64,000 nucleotides of DNA from Streptomyces sp. NBC_00582 (GCF_036345155.1 NZ_CP107772.1:8866001-8930000); one strand, 5' to 3'; shown: positions 23,449 through 32,572, numbered from the stretch's first letter. Translations and numbers: made by a program. The notes: generated from the sequence alone by a model not told the origin.

Positions 23449-24149
23449 CCGCGTACCGGGGACTGCCCGGCGGGGTCGCGCTCTCGCACCTGCGCGTGTA
23501 CGACTGGCCCGCCGCCGACGGACTCCACGGCGGAACCCCCCATCTGCACCTGACCTGTTCGGAGGGGTACGTCGTCACGGGCGGCCGGGGCTCGGTGCAG
23601 ACGCTGACCACGTCCGGATACGAGGTCACACCCCTCGCGCCCGGCACCGTCGCCTGGTTCACGCCGGGCACGATCCATCGACTGGTCAACGACGGCGATC
23701 TCCGTATCACCGTGCTGATGCAGAACGGCGGCCTGCCCGAGGCCGGCGACGCGGTCCTCACACTGCCCCCCGAGTACCTGGCCGACCCGGAGGCGTACGC
23801 CGCCGCGACCACGATCCCGGCCGACGCCCCCGAGGAGGAGCAGGCCCGTATCGCCCGCGCCCGGCGCGACCTCGCCCTGGAGGGGTACCGCGCGCTGCGG
23901 GAGGCCCCGGAGGGGCTTGCCGCCTTCCACCGGGCCGCCGCCGCGCTCGTACGGCCCCGGATCGACGCGTGGCGTGAGCGCTGGCGGCGTGGCGCGCGGG
24001 CGGCGGCCGAGGCCACGGGGGAGCAGCTCGACCGGCTGACCCGGGGCGACGCCTCCCACCTCGCGGACGCCGTCGTACGGGCGGAACAGCCTTCCACACG
24101 GGGGAGGTTCGGGATGTGCGGGCGGCTGGACGCGTACCCGCAGGGCTGA
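23442..24149 (+). CDS. Cupin-domain protein of a sugar-catabolic operon
   Basis: This is a 235-aa protein. The cupin barrel lies in residues ~25-95: HLHLTCSEGYVVTGGRGSVQTL and WFTPGTIHRLVNDGDLRITVLM carry the two cupin motifs with metal-type His and Glu. A helical C-terminal extension (~120-235) follows, rich in Arg and Ala. The function could be sugar isomerisation, epimerisation or sensing. It overlaps the PmoA gene by 7 bp, is the last gene of the operon, and ends 10 bp before the convergent HxlR gene. Confidence 0.85.
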   Translation: MVTAYRGLPGGVALSHLRVYDWPAADGLHGGTPHLHLTCSEGYVVTGGRGSVQTLTTSGYEVTPLAPGTVAWFTPGTIHRLVNDGDLRITVLMQNGGLPEAGDAVLTLPPEYLADPEAYAAATTIPADAPEEEQARIARARRDLALEGYRALREAPEGLAAFHRAAAALVRPRIDAWRERWRRGARAAAEATGEQLDRLTRGDASHLADAVVRAEQPSTRGRFGMCGRLDAYPQG

Positions 24150-24159
24150 CGCCTCCCGG

Positions 24160-24639
24160 CTACGCCGCCGTCGGGCCCGTCACCGTCCAGCCCGGGGACT
24201 GGGGGTGGGCGGTGAGGTCCTCGTGGCGGATCCGGTCGCCGCAGGTGGAGCAGGTGACCACCGGGACCAGCTCGTGGCCGCAGGTGTGCTCGATCACCAT
24301 GGGGCGGTCGTCGTCCTCGCGGAGGTGGCGGTCGCCCCACGCCATGAGGGTCATGAGGACCGGTTCCAGTTCCAGGCCCGCCTGGGTCGGCCGGTACTCG
24401 AAGCGCTGCGGGCGCTCGCTGTAGGCGCGCTTGGTGAGGATCCCGGCGTCGACGAGCCGGCGCAGCCGGGTGGCCAGGATGTCGCGCGGGGCGCCGATGT
24501 TGCGCACCAACCGGTCGAAGCGGCCGTTGCCCAGGCACACCTCCCGCAGCACGAGCAGGGAGTACTTCTCGCCGACCAGGGCGAGGGCGTCCGCGATCGA
24601 GCAAGGGCGCGGTTCTCTGGAGCTCTTGGAGGCGGCCAT
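24160..24639 (-). CDS. HxlR-family transcriptional regulator with C-terminal Cys cluster
   Basis: This is a 159-aa MarR/HxlR-type winged-helix regulator. The core CSIADALALVGEKYSLLVLREVCLGNGRFDRLVRNIG and APRDILATRLRRLVDAGIL covers residues ~13-70. Beyond the usual ~110-aa domain is an extension with HTCGHELVPVVTCSTCGD, a CxxC-like set that may bind zinc. Residue Cys13 lies where some HxlR proteins sense redox or electrophiles. It is divergent from the thiolase gene with a perfect inverted repeat between them, so it probably represses the thiolase and itself. Confidence 0.88.
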   Translation of the reverse strand: MAASKSSREPRPCSIADALALVGEKYSLLVLREVCLGNGRFDRLVRNIGAPRDILATRLRRLVDAGILTKRAYSERPQRFEYRPTQAGLELEPVLMTLMAWGDRHLREDDDRPMVIEHTCGHELVPVVTCSTCGDRIRHEDLTAHPQSPGWTVTGPTAA

Positions 24640-24658
24640 GCGGTCAGTCTAGGGGAGG

Positions 24659-24711
24659 GTTGGAAAAGCGGACCGTAGTGAGTTTGATTTTCCAACTTGC
24701 GGCGTTAGGGT
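24659..24711 (+). promoter_or_regulatory. HxlR operator and thiolase promoter
   Basis: GTTGGAAAA at 24659-24667 and TTTTCCAAC at 24688-24696 are perfect complements, 29 bp centre to centre. The right arm overlaps TTGATT at 24684-24689, which with TAGGGT at 24706-24711 (16-bp spacer) forms a promoter for the thiolase. Binding there would block it. Confidence 0.62.
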
Positions 24712-24754
24712 GAGTTCGGATTTCCTACTCACCGGTAGTCGCGGAGGCCCGCAC

Positions 24755-25924
24755 ATGCGTGACGCAGTCATCGTCGAAGCCGTACGCACCCCGATCGGCA
24801 AGGGCAGGCCGAACGGCTCCCTCGCGCACGTCCATCCCGTCGAACTCCTCGCCCACACCCTGCGCACCCTCGTCGAGCGCTCCGGCGTCGACCCCGCGCT
24901 CATCGACGACGTCATCGGCGGCACCGTCGACCAGGTGGGCGAGCAGGCCATGAACACCACCCGTTACGCCGCCCTCTCGGCCGGTTTCCCTGAGACGGTC
25001 CCCGCGACCACCGTGGACCGCCAGTGCGGCTCCTCCCAGCAGGCCGTGCACTTCGCGGCGCAAGGGGTCATGGCCGGGGCGTACGACCTGGTCGTGGCCT
25101 GCGGGGTCGAGTCGATGAGCCGGGTGCCGATGTGGTCCAACGTGCCGCCCGGCAAGGACCCCTTCGGCCCCGGGGTCGCCGAGCGCTACCCCGACGGACT
25201 GGTCCCGCAGGGCATCAGCGCCGAACTCATCGCCGCCAAGTGGTCGATCACCCGCGAGCAGATGGACACCTTCGCCGTGTCCTCCCACCGCAGGGCCGCG
25301 GACGCCTGGCGGCAGGGCCTCTTCGACGCCGAGGTCGCCCCCCTCGACGGAGTCGCGCGGGACGAGAGCGTACGGCCCGGCACCACCCCCGAGATCCTCG
25401 CCGGGCTCAAACCGGCCTACCACGACCCGGCGTTCGCCGCCCGCTTCCCGCAGATCGAGTGGAACGTCACCGCGGGCAACGCCAGCCCGATCAACGACGG
25501 CGCCTCGGCCGTGCTCATCACCTCCTCCGAGACCGCCGCCCGCCTCGGCCTGCGGCCGCTCGCCCGGCTGCACAGCTTCGCCGTCACCGGCTCGGACCCC
25601 CTCCTGATGCTCACCGGCGTCATCCCGGCGACCGACAAGGTGCTGCGCCGGGCCGGGCTGCGCCTCGACGACATCGACCTGTTCGAGGTCAACGAGGCGT
25701 TCTCCAGCGTCGTCCTGGCCTGGCGTCAGGAGACCGGCGCCGACCTCGCCAAGGTCAACGTCCACGGCGGCGCCATCGCCCTCGGCCACCCCCTGGGCGC
25801 GAGCGGCACCCGCCTGACGACGACCCTCGTCCACGCGATGCGCGAACGGGGCGCCCGCTACGCCCTGCAGACGATGTGCGAGGCGGGCGGACTGGCCAAC
25901 GCGATGATCTTGGAGTCGGTGTAA
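24755..25924 (+). CDS. Acetyl-CoA C-acyltransferase (thiolase)
   Basis: This is a 389-aa thiolase that condenses or cleaves acyl-CoAs. The nucleophilic Cys is in TVDRQCGSSQQAVHFAAQG (~residue 89), the His is in NVHGGAIALGHPLGASGTR, and the second Cys region is LQTMCEAGGLANAMI. Length is normal. ATG 24755 follows GGAGG. No other beta-oxidation gene is adjacent, so degradative or biosynthetic use is undecided. Control by the divergent HxlR protein is likely. Confidence 0.93.
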   Translation: MRDAVIVEAVRTPIGKGRPNGSLAHVHPVELLAHTLRTLVERSGVDPALIDDVIGGTVDQVGEQAMNTTRYAALSAGFPETVPATTVDRQCGSSQQAVHFAAQGVMAGAYDLVVACGVESMSRVPMWSNVPPGKDPFGPGVAERYPDGLVPQGISAELIAAKWSITREQMDTFAVSSHRRAADAWRQGLFDAEVAPLDGVARDESVRPGTTPEILAGLKPAYHDPAFAARFPQIEWNVTAGNASPINDGASAVLITSSETAARLGLRPLARLHSFAVTGSDPLLMLTGVIPATDKVLRRAGLRLDDIDLFEVNEAFSSVVLAWRQETGADLAKVNVHGGAIALGHPLGASGTRLTTTLVHAMRERGARYALQTMCEAGGLANAMILESV

Positions 25925-25966
25925 GGGAGGCGGTGCAACGGAGCCGGTGCCGGGGCTCGGGCGGGC

Positions 25967-26749
25967 TCAGCGACGACGCAGGTGGTGGCGCTTGCGCCAG
26001 GCCACCACCGCGCCCGCCACCGTCGGCAGCGCGATCGAGGCCAGCGCGATCAGGAAGAGGGGGGACGTCGGGGCGGAGGCCCGGGCGCCGGCGACGACAT
26101 AGGCGGCCGTGTTCGGGATCGAGCCCAGCGCGGTCGCCACCAGATACGGCGTCCAGCGCATCCGGGAGACGGCCGCGGCGTAGTTCACACCCCAGAACGG
26201 CAGCCCCGGGAACAACCGCGCCCCCAGCATCGACCGCATCCCGTGCCGGCTCAACTGACCGTCCGCCGCCCTGAGCAGCCGACCGCGCAGCAGGGGCCGT
26301 AGCGCGTCCTGACCCAGCACCCGGCCGAGGCCGAAGGCGAGCCCGGCGCCCAGCACCGTGCCCACCAGCGCCGCGGAGAGCCCGACGGCCGAGCCGAACA
26401 CCGCGCCCGCCGCCAGGTTCAGCAGCGGGCGGGGCACGAACGCGACCGTGCACAGCCCGTACGCCCCCGCGAACACCACGGCGGCCGTCACCCCGCCCAC
26501 CTGCGGCGGCCAGCCGTCCGCGAGGAGTCTCTGCGGTTCGAACAGCAACACGCTCGACCCGGCCAGCGCGAGGAGGACGACGAGCAGCGCGAACCGGCAC
26601 CAGGGCGACAGCAGCACTCTGCCGAGGCGCGCCAGGGGACGGGCGGGCGCGGCGGCGGTGACGAGAGGCACGGGAACGAGGAGCTCCGTGGCGGCGGCCC
26701 GGGGAGTGGCCGCGGCGGTGCCCCCAGAGCGGGTGGTGGCATCGAGCAT
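25967..26749 (-). CDS. TVP38/TMEM64 (VTT-domain) membrane protein
   Basis: This is a 260-aa integral membrane protein. After a ~45-residue Ala/Pro-rich cytoplasmic N-terminus come hydrophobic segments and the VTT signature VAFVPRPLLNLAAGAVFGSAVGLSAALVGTVLGAGLAFGLGR, then RLFPGLPFWGVNYAAAVSRMRW. This family is related to DedA, which flips phospholipid or undecaprenyl-phosphate. The role of TVP38 proteins in streptomycetes is unclear. The start is ATG 26749, with a possible upstream ATG at 26773. It is divergent from the AlkD-like gene. Confidence 0.87.
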   Translation of the reverse strand: MLDATTRSGGTAAATPRAAATELLVPVPLVTAAAPARPLARLGRVLLSPWCRFALLVVLLALAGSSVLLFEPQRLLADGWPPQVGGVTAAVVFAGAYGLCTVAFVPRPLLNLAAGAVFGSAVGLSAALVGTVLGAGLAFGLGRVLGQDALRPLLRGRLLRAADGQLSRHGMRSMLGARLFPGLPFWGVNYAAAVSRMRWTPYLVATALGSIPNTAAYVVAGARASAPTSPLFLIALASIALPTVAGAVVAWRKRHHLRRR

Positions 26750-26798
26750 CCCGCGACAGTAACCGAAGGACATGTGTGATCGCCGTATGGTTCGTCTC

Positions 26799-27527
26799 AT
26801 GACCGTCACAGGCGCGGGCACGACCGGTGTACCGCACAGCGCTCTCGCCGACACCGTGCTGGAGCGGCTCACCGCGGTCTACGGGGGCGCGGCCGACGCC
26901 GAGAGGGCCGCCGCCATGCGGGCGTACATGAAGGACGTGGCACCCTTCCTGGGGCTTCCCACGCCCGAGCGCCGCGCCCTGTCCCGGACCGTCCTCGCGG
27001 GCACGTCCCGCCCCACCGAGGCCGACTGCACGGCGATCGCCCTGCGCTGCTGGGCCCTGCCGGAGCGCGAGTACCACTACTTCGCCGTCGACTACCTGCG
27101 CCGGCACGCCGGGCGCTGCTCGTCCGCGTTCCTCCCGGTCACCCACCGGCTGATCACGACGACCTCCTGGTGGGACACGGTCGACCTGCTCGCCGCGCAT
27201 GTCGTCGGCGTCCTCGTCGAGGCCGACCCCCGGCTCACCGCCACCATGGACGCCTGGATCGCCGACGACGACCTGTGGGTCGCCCGCACCGCCCTGCTGC
27301 ACCAGCTCCGCCACAAGGACCGCACCGACGCCGACCGCCTCTTCGCGTACTGCCTGCGCCAGTCCGGCCACCCGGATTTCTTCATCCGCAAGGCGATCGG
27401 CTGGTGCCTGCGTGAATACGCCAAGACCGACCCGGACGCGGTCCGCGACTTCCTCGTGCGCGAACGGGGCCGCTTCGCCCCGCTGACGGTCCGTGAAGCG
27501 CTCAAGAACATCGGTGGCGCCGGCTAG
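26799..27527 (+). CDS. DNA alkylation repair glycosylase, AlkD-like
   Basis: This is a 242-aa all-helical HEAT-repeat DNA glycosylase of the AlkC/AlkD superfamily, which removes bulky or cationic N3/N7-alkylated purines without base flipping. Motifs are YHYFAVDYLRRHAG, the active-site segment LITTTSWWDTVDLLAAHVVG (Trp and Asp), WVARTALLHQL with the Arg, and KAIGWCLREYAKTDP. ATG 26799 is 7 nt after TATGGT, favouring a leaderless start. The stop codon overlaps that of the convergent fic gene in CTAG (27524-27527). Confidence 0.9.
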   Translation: MTVTGAGTTGVPHSALADTVLERLTAVYGGAADAERAAAMRAYMKDVAPFLGLPTPERRALSRTVLAGTSRPTEADCTAIALRCWALPEREYHYFAVDYLRRHAGRCSSAFLPVTHRLITTTSWWDTVDLLAAHVVGVLVEADPRLTATMDAWIADDDLWVARTALLHQLRHKDRTDADRLFAYCLRQSGHPDFFIRKAIGWCLREYAKTDPDAVRDFLVRERGRFAPLTVREALKNIGGAG

Positions 27528-28894
27528 TCCGTACCCGTTCCGGCGTTCCGGCGGGTCCCCGTGAGGTGACTGTCGATGGACCGGGCGAGGATCAGCCCGT
27601 CCTGCGGCGCGTCGGCCCGGAAGGAGACCCGGCGGAGCAGGAAGACCTTGTCGAGGGCGATGCCCTCGCGGGCGAGGACGAAGACGAGGGTCAGGAACGC
27701 GGACCGGGCGTTGCCGTCGTCGAACGGATGGAAGAAGCAGACGTCCAGGTAGGCGCGGGCGGCGCGGGCGGTCAGGGGGAGCGGCCGGTCGCCCCGCGCC
27801 GCGCTGTCCGCCAGGCAGGCGTCGAGACGGGCGCGGGTGTCCGGGCCGATGCCGTACCGTTCCCGGCCCCGCTTGGCGAAGGCGGGCAGACTGCGGAAGT
27901 CCGGCGGCTCCGGCGTGCCCAGGACATGGTGCTGCCAGCCGCGCAGCACCTCGAAGTCGAGCTCTGCGCCGCGTGCCGCGTCGGCCCGTACCCGCTCCAG
28001 CGCGGCGAGCAGACCCTGCGCGCGGGCGGGGTCCAGGGCGCCGTCGAAGCCGCGGATGTCGTCCGCCGCGCCGTCGGAGGCCGGTTTGACCGGCCCGTCC
28101 TCGCCACTGGCCGGCGCCTCCCGCCACGGCACGTCCTCCCGCACCGCGAGCCAGCTCTCCAGATGGTCCGGCGGCGGCGCGGGGGACCACGCCACGTCGT
28201 CCGGCCGCAGCGACCCGGCGATCCGCTCCGCCACGTCGTCGATCAGCACGCGGTCCGGGCCGGTCCAGCTCTCGAACCGCCCCCCGACGGCCTCTTGGAC
28301 GAGTCTCCGCGCGGCGTCGGGCTCGAGGCCCCAGCGGCTGAGGAACCAGGTGAGCACCTGATGGCAGTGTCCGTACCAGCCGCTGCCGCAGCCGGTGCGG
28401 TCGGTCACCTGGACGATCAGGTTCCGGGCGGCGCACTCCCACAGGATCCGCTGGTCGTCGACCGAGACCGGATCCAGTGGATACGCCTCGAAGCGCCCGG
28501 CGAGGCTCTCCAGCCACCCGCGCCATTCGCACAGCGCCGAGGTGACCCGGGCGAGGGTCTCCTCCGGGGTGGTGATCGAGTGGGGCGGACAGCACCAGCT
28601 CCCGACCGGGCCGCCGTCGAAGTCCCCCTCGTCGAGCGCCCAGCGCCACCCCGCGGCCCAGAGCCCGTACTGCTCGACCAGGGCGTACGACATCGCGTCG
28701 GCCCACGGCCCGGCCACGTCCGAGTCCCAGGCGCGCATCGCGGGATCGGCCGGGGAGACGTCCGGCCGACGCGGCACCCGCCGGGCCGGCCCGAGCGAAC
28801 GCACCACCACCGCCGCCGACGCGCTGTCGAAGGGATGACGGGCGGGATCCACCTCGTCCCAGCCGAGTTCGCGCGGTGACAGCTCGACGATCAT
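27524..28894 (-). CDS. Fic/DOC-family protein with large N-terminal extension
   Basis: This is a 456-aa protein with a C-terminal Fic domain. The active-site loop HPFDDGNAR starts at His389; the canonical form is HPFx(D/E)GN(G/K)R, so the second glycine is Ala. Fic enzymes transfer AMP or other nucleotides to target hydroxyls. No antitoxin-like (S/T)xxxE(G/N) inhibitory helix is apparent within or beside it. Residues 1-300 form a large tryptophan-rich region that I do not recognise ([30 protein letters not shown]). ATG 28894 is the likely start. The function may be a self-standing regulatory AMPylase. Confidence 0.85.
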   Translation of the reverse strand: MIVELSPRELGWDEVDPARHPFDSASAAVVVRSLGPARRVPRRPDVSPADPAMRAWDSDVAGPWADAMSYALVEQYGLWAAGWRWALDEGDFDGGPVGSWCCPPHSITTPEETLARVTSALCEWRGWLESLAGRFEAYPLDPVSVDDQRILWECAARNLIVQVTDRTGCGSGWYGHCHQVLTWFLSRWGLEPDAARRLVQEAVGGRFESWTGPDRVLIDDVAERIAGSLRPDDVAWSPAPPPDHLESWLAVREDVPWREAPASGEDGPVKPASDGAADDIRGFDGALDPARAQGLLAALERVRADAARGAELDFEVLRGWQHHVLGTPEPPDFRSLPAFAKRGRERYGIGPDTRARLDACLADSAARGDRPLPLTARAARAYLDVCFFHPFDDGNARSAFLTLVFVLAREGIALDKVFLLRRVSFRADAPQDGLILARSIDSHLTGTRRNAGTGTD

Positions 28895-29289
28895 CGGACA
28901 AGCCTCCGCGCCCACCCGCCCCCCGTTCAACCGAATTGGGGCCGCCACCGGGGCGCTTCGTCGTCCGGGGCGTGCGGCCGCCACTCGGCCGCGCCGAACC
29001 CGTTCACCGCGACCGCGCCCTGTCTCCCACCCACCCGAAAACCATTCGACGCCGAACGAACCGTCGGCGAGGATCGACACCATGTTCCGGTACGCCTTCG
29101 CCATCACGGCATCCGCCGTCGCGGATGCCCCGAAGGCTGCCGTCCCGCTGTACCCGGCCGTTTTCGGCGGCGCCCGAAGCTGACCCTCCCCGGATCGTCC
29201 GGCGGACCCCGCAGGGGGAGGGTCGGCCGGTTCCCCGGGGTCCCCTCTCCCAACGGAGATCTTCCACGCAGACGCTTCGAGGTACAGCC
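28895..29289. other. Intergenic region upstream of tuf3
   Basis: This 395-bp gap must contain the promoters of fic (leftward) and tuf3 (rightward), but I could not pick a convincing -35/-10 pair. A 33-codon ORF starting with ATG at 29082 ([20 protein letters not shown]...) follows GAGGAT and stops before tuf3; it could be a leader peptide, but its coding status is doubtful. No repeats or tRNA are seen. Confidence 0.4.
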
Positions 29290-30459
29290 ATGCCCAAGAC
29301 CGCCTACGTGCGCACCAAGCCGCATCTCAACATCGGCACCATGGGCCACGTCGACCACGGCAAGACCACTCTGACCGCCGCCATCACCAAGGTCCTCGCC
29401 GGCCGCGGCACCGGCACCTACGTGCCCTTCGACCGTATCGACCGCGCCCCCGAGGAGGCGACCCGCGGGATCACCATCAACATCGCGCACGTCGAGTACG
29501 AGACCGACACCCGCCACTACGCGCACGTCGACATGCCGGGCCACGCCGACTACGTCAAGAACATGGTCACCGGCGCCGCGCAGCTCGACGGGGCGATCCT
29601 CGTCGTCTCCGCGCTCGACGGGATCATGCCGCAGACCGCCGAACACGTGCTGCTCGCCCGGCAGGTGGGCGTCGACCACATCGTCGTGGCGCTGACCATG
29701 GCCGACCGGGCCGACGACGAGCTGGCCGAACTCGTCGAGCTGGAGGTCCGCGACCTGCTCACCGCGCACGGCTACGGCGGCGACGCCGCCCCCGTCGTAC
29801 GGGTCTCGGGACTGAGGGCGCTGGAGGGCGACCCGCGGTGGACGGCGTCGATCGACGCGCTGCTCGACGCGGTGGACATCTATGTGCCGATGCCGGAGCG
29901 GTATCTGGACGCGCCGTTCCTGCTGTCCGTGGAGAACGTGCTCACCATCACCGGCCGGGGGACCGTCGTCACCGGTGCCGTCGAGCGGGGCACGGTGCGG
30001 GTGGGCGACCGGATCGACGTGCTCGGCGCCGGGCTGGAGACCGTCGTCACCGGCCTGGAGACCTTCGGCAAGCCGATGGAGGAGGCGCAGGCCGGGGACA
30101 ACGTGGCGCTGCTGCTGCGGGGCGTGCCCCGCGACGCCGTCCGGCGCGGCCACGTGGTGGCGGCACCGGGCAGCGTCGTACCGCGACGGCGGTTCTCCGC
30201 GCAGGTGTACGTGCTCTCCGCGCGCGAGGGGGGCCGTACGACGGCGATCGCCACCGGCTACCGACCGCAGTTCCACATCCGCACGGCGGACGTCGTGGGG
30301 GATGTGGACCTGGGGGAGACGGGGGTGGCACGGCCCGGTGAGAGGGTCGTCATGACCGTCGAGCTGGGGCGTGAGGTGCCTCTGGAGCCCGGGCTCGGGT
30401 TCGCGATCCGTGAGGGTGGGCGGACGGTGGGGGCAGGGACGGTGACGGCCGTGCTGTGA
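29290..30459 (+). CDS. tuf3: Third, divergent elongation factor Tu (EF-Tu3)
   Basis: This is a 389-aa EF-Tu paralogue. The G1 loop GHVDHGKT (19-26), switch I RGIT (59-62) and G3 DMPGH (81-85) are intact. The G4 motif is TMAD (136-139) where EF-Tu has NKxD, and G5 is SGL (173-175) instead of SAL, both guanine-contact sites. Domains II and III are complete ([14 protein letters not shown]-terminal [19 protein letters not shown]). Streptomyces carry a divergent tuf3 that, as I recall, is induced in stationary phase or by the stringent response. No fus or rps genes surround it, unlike tuf1. ATG 29290 is the natural start. Confidence 0.93.
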   Translation: MPKTAYVRTKPHLNIGTMGHVDHGKTTLTAAITKVLAGRGTGTYVPFDRIDRAPEEATRGITINIAHVEYETDTRHYAHVDMPGHADYVKNMVTGAAQLDGAILVVSALDGIMPQTAEHVLLARQVGVDHIVVALTMADRADDELAELVELEVRDLLTAHGYGGDAAPVVRVSGLRALEGDPRWTASIDALLDAVDIYVPMPERYLDAPFLLSVENVLTITGRGTVVTGAVERGTVRVGDRIDVLGAGLETVVTGLETFGKPMEEAQAGDNVALLLRGVPRDAVRRGHVVAAPGSVVPRRRFSAQVYVLSAREGGRTTAIATGYRPQFHIRTADVVGDVDLGETGVARPGERVVMTVELGREVPLEPGLGFAIREGGRTVGAGTVTAVL

Positions 30460-30492
30460 GAGGGGCTGCTTCCCCCCGGGCACAATGAAGGG

Positions 30493-31341
30493 GTGAACGA
30501 CGAGCCCATACCCGTCAGCCGCGTCGTCGACCACGGCACCGCCAAGCTCATGCCCGACGTCGACCGGGAGCGGGCGTGGCTGCTGACGGTCGACGGGGCG
30601 CCGCAGTCGTACGTCGATCTGGACGCGCCGACGCATCTGGAGTTCGAGTACGCCCAGCGGCTGGGGCACGTCCTGGACACCGTGGCCGCGCCCGGGCGGC
30701 CCCTGGACGTGGTGCACCTGGGCGGGGGCGCGCTCACCCTGCCCCGGTACGTGGCCGTCACCCGGCCGGGTTCGCGGCAGGACGTCGTGGAGGCCGACCG
30801 GGGGCTGCTGGAGCTCGTCGTCGAGCATCTGCCGCTCCCGGCCGGCGCCGGTGTCGCGCTGCACACGGCCGACGCCCGCGCCTGGCTGGAGGCGGCCCCC
30901 GAGAACTCCGCCGACGTCCTCGTCGCCGACGTCTTCGGCGGCTCCCGGATCCCCGCCCATCTGACCTCCCTTGCCTACGCCCGTCAGGCCGCGCGGGTGC
31001 TGCGTGGCGACGGCGTCTACCTCGCCAACCTCGCCGACGCGGCGCCGTTCGGCTTCCTCCGCTCCCAACTGGCCAACTTCGCCGCGGTGTTCGAGGAGCT
31101 CGTGCTCATCGCCGAGCCGGCCGTCCTGCGGGGCCGCCGGTTCGGCAACGCGGTCCTCGTCGCCGCGCACCACCCCGTCGACGTGACCGCCCTGGCCCGC
31201 CGCACGGCCTCCGACGCGTTCCCGGCCCGGGTGGAACACGGCCCCGGGCTACGGCGGTTGATCGGCGACGCGCGTCCGGTGCGGGACGAGGACGCCGTAC
31301 CGTCCCCCGAACCACCGGACGGCGCCTTCGGCATCGGCTGA
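30493..31341 (+). CDS. Spermidine synthase-like methyltransferase-fold protein
   Basis: This is a 282-aa Rossmann-fold protein of the spermidine synthase (SpeE-like) family. Motifs are SYVDLDAPTHLEFEYAQRLGHVLD, the nucleotide-binding loop VVHLGGGALTLPRYVA, and DVLVADVFGGSRIPAHLTS at the active-site Asp region. Standalone actinobacterial copies usually lack proven polyamine activity. GTG 30493 lies 6 nt after CACAAT, a plausible leaderless start. It is 33 bp downstream of tuf3 and may also be read through from it. A nested hairpin terminator follows. Confidence 0.85.
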   Translation: MNDEPIPVSRVVDHGTAKLMPDVDRERAWLLTVDGAPQSYVDLDAPTHLEFEYAQRLGHVLDTVAAPGRPLDVVHLGGGALTLPRYVAVTRPGSRQDVVEADRGLLELVVEHLPLPAGAGVALHTADARAWLEAAPENSADVLVADVFGGSRIPAHLTSLAYARQAARVLRGDGVYLANLADAAPFGFLRSQLANFAAVFEELVLIAEPAVLRGRRFGNAVLVAAHHPVDVTALARRTASDAFPARVEHGPGLRRLIGDARPVRDEDAVPSPEPPDGAFGIG

Positions 31342-31344
31342 GAC

Positions 31345-31407
31345 GGCCGCCGCCCTCTCGGAACCGGATGCCGGTCGGCCTCCGGTTCGCCGTCCGCGAC
31401 GGCGGCC
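31345..31407 (+). terminator. Nested hairpin between convergent genes
   Basis: Outer arms GGCCGCCG (31345-31352) and CGGCGGCC (31400-31407) enclose inner arms GAACCGGA (31361-31368) and TCCGGTTC (31381-31388). Both stems are perfect, and the structure lies between convergent stop codons, so it may terminate both genes. Confidence 0.6.
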
Positions 31408-31422
31408 CCGGGTCCGTGCCGC

Positions 31423-32442
31423 TCAGTTCGCCGTGGGCTCGCCGTGCCAGCGCACGGTGCTCAGGATCCGCAGGACCGTCGCCTTCGGGACCTCGTCCTT
31501 CACGCCCTTCGCCCCGAACCAGTTCCACGACACGTAGTCGCCCTTGGAGTTCTTGAAGCCGAACGTGATCGCCTTGCCGTCGCTGTCGCACTTGCCCTTC
31601 TGGGGCGTGTTCGTCGACTGGGCCCAGGCGTAACTGCCCTTGATGCCGGACGCGGTGGTGAAGGGCGTCGCCTTCTCGTCGTAGGTGATGCTCTTCTTGT
31701 CGGGCTCGGTGTAGCCGCCGAAGACCCACCACGCCGGGGTGTTGACGGCGATCTCGTCGGTGTTCTTGGCCCCTTCGGCGCCCTTGGTGCCGACCATCGC
31801 CAGCGCCGTGTAGTCGGTCTTGCCGTCCTTGTCGCTGTCGGTGCCGCACCACTTGGACTTGTACTCGGCCACCCCCGACATGAGGATCGAGCCGTAGCCG
31901 CTGGCCTCCTTCTTGTCCTCCCACTCGAAGCCGCGGCCCACTCCGGGCTTCTCGACCTCCCAGTCGGCCGGCACGTCGAAGGCGAGGCCCCACTTGGGGT
32001 TCACCACGACCTTCCAGCCCGAGATGGTCGCCTTCTCCTCCTCGTTGTCACGAGGGTTGTCGTCGGTGCCGACGGAGGCGGAGGCGGAGGCTGGCGCGGA
32101 CGCCGAGGGGCTGGTGCCGCCCTTGGCCGTGTCGTCCTTGCCGTCGTCCTTGCCGCCCAGCACCAGGTAGCCGGTGACACCGGCGGCGACGACCACGGCC
32201 GTGGCGGCGACGATCGCGACCAGCTTCGTGCGGTCGCCCCCGCCGCTCCCGCCCCCGGGCGGGGGCTGGGGTCCGCCCACGGCCGTCGGCGCACCCCACT
32301 GGGGCTGCTGCCCAAAGGGGTTGGGCTGCTGATAGCCGGGCTGCTGGTACGGATTGGGCTGCTGATAGCCCGGCTGCTGGTACGGATTGTTCTGCGCCTG
32401 CGGGTTCTGCTCTCCCCCGGGCGGCTGGTTTCCTGGCCACAT
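31423..32442 (-). CDS. Membrane-anchored protein with Pro/Gln-rich N-terminus
   Basis: This is a 339-aa single-pass membrane protein. Residues 1-70 are cytoplasmic and built of YQQPGYQQPNP-type repeats. A transmembrane helix at ~75-98 (LVAIVAATAVVVAAGVTGYLVLGG) is followed by a Ser/Ala/Asp-rich linker (~99-135) and an extracytoplasmic domain (GWKVVVNPKWGLAFDVPADWEVEKPG ... SYAWAQSTNTPQKGKCDSDGKA) with two cysteines. This architecture is common in Streptomyces; the domain has no known activity. ATG 32442 is the start. PQ-rich tails of this sort may promote clustering at poles or septa (speculative). Confidence 0.8.
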   Translation of the reverse strand: MWPGNQPPGGEQNPQAQNNPYQQPGYQQPNPYQQPGYQQPNPFGQQPQWGAPTAVGGPQPPPGGGSGGGDRTKLVAIVAATAVVVAAGVTGYLVLGGKDDGKDDTAKGGTSPSASAPASASASVGTDDNPRDNEEEKATISGWKVVVNPKWGLAFDVPADWEVEKPGVGRGFEWEDKKEASGYGSILMSGVAEYKSKWCGTDSDKDGKTDYTALAMVGTKGAEGAKNTDEIAVNTPAWWVFGGYTEPDKKSITYDEKATPFTTASGIKGSYAWAQSTNTPQKGKCDSDGKAITFGFKNSKGDYVSWNWFGAKGVKDEVPKATVLRILSTVRWHGEPTAN

Positions 32443-32572
32443 GGCCTGAAACCCTAGTGCCGTCCGTGACCCGGTGTGGTCACCGGCCCTCCTCGTCTCG
32501 TGACCTCGGCGTGGTGGGGCGAGCACCGTGCCGACCCTGGCCAGGCAGGCTACTCATGGGTAACATCGCGGC

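Noticed and set aside
25755..28901. A 1048-codon minus-strand frame across the VTT, AlkD-like and Fic loci
   Set aside because: It runs through three genes in other frames with Arg/Gly/Pro-rich sequence and no domain; the true genes show family motifs.
29004..29297. Minus-strand 97-codon frame upstream of tuf3
   Set aside because: No ribosome-binding site, Arg/Gly-rich antisense composition and no family; treated as intergenic.
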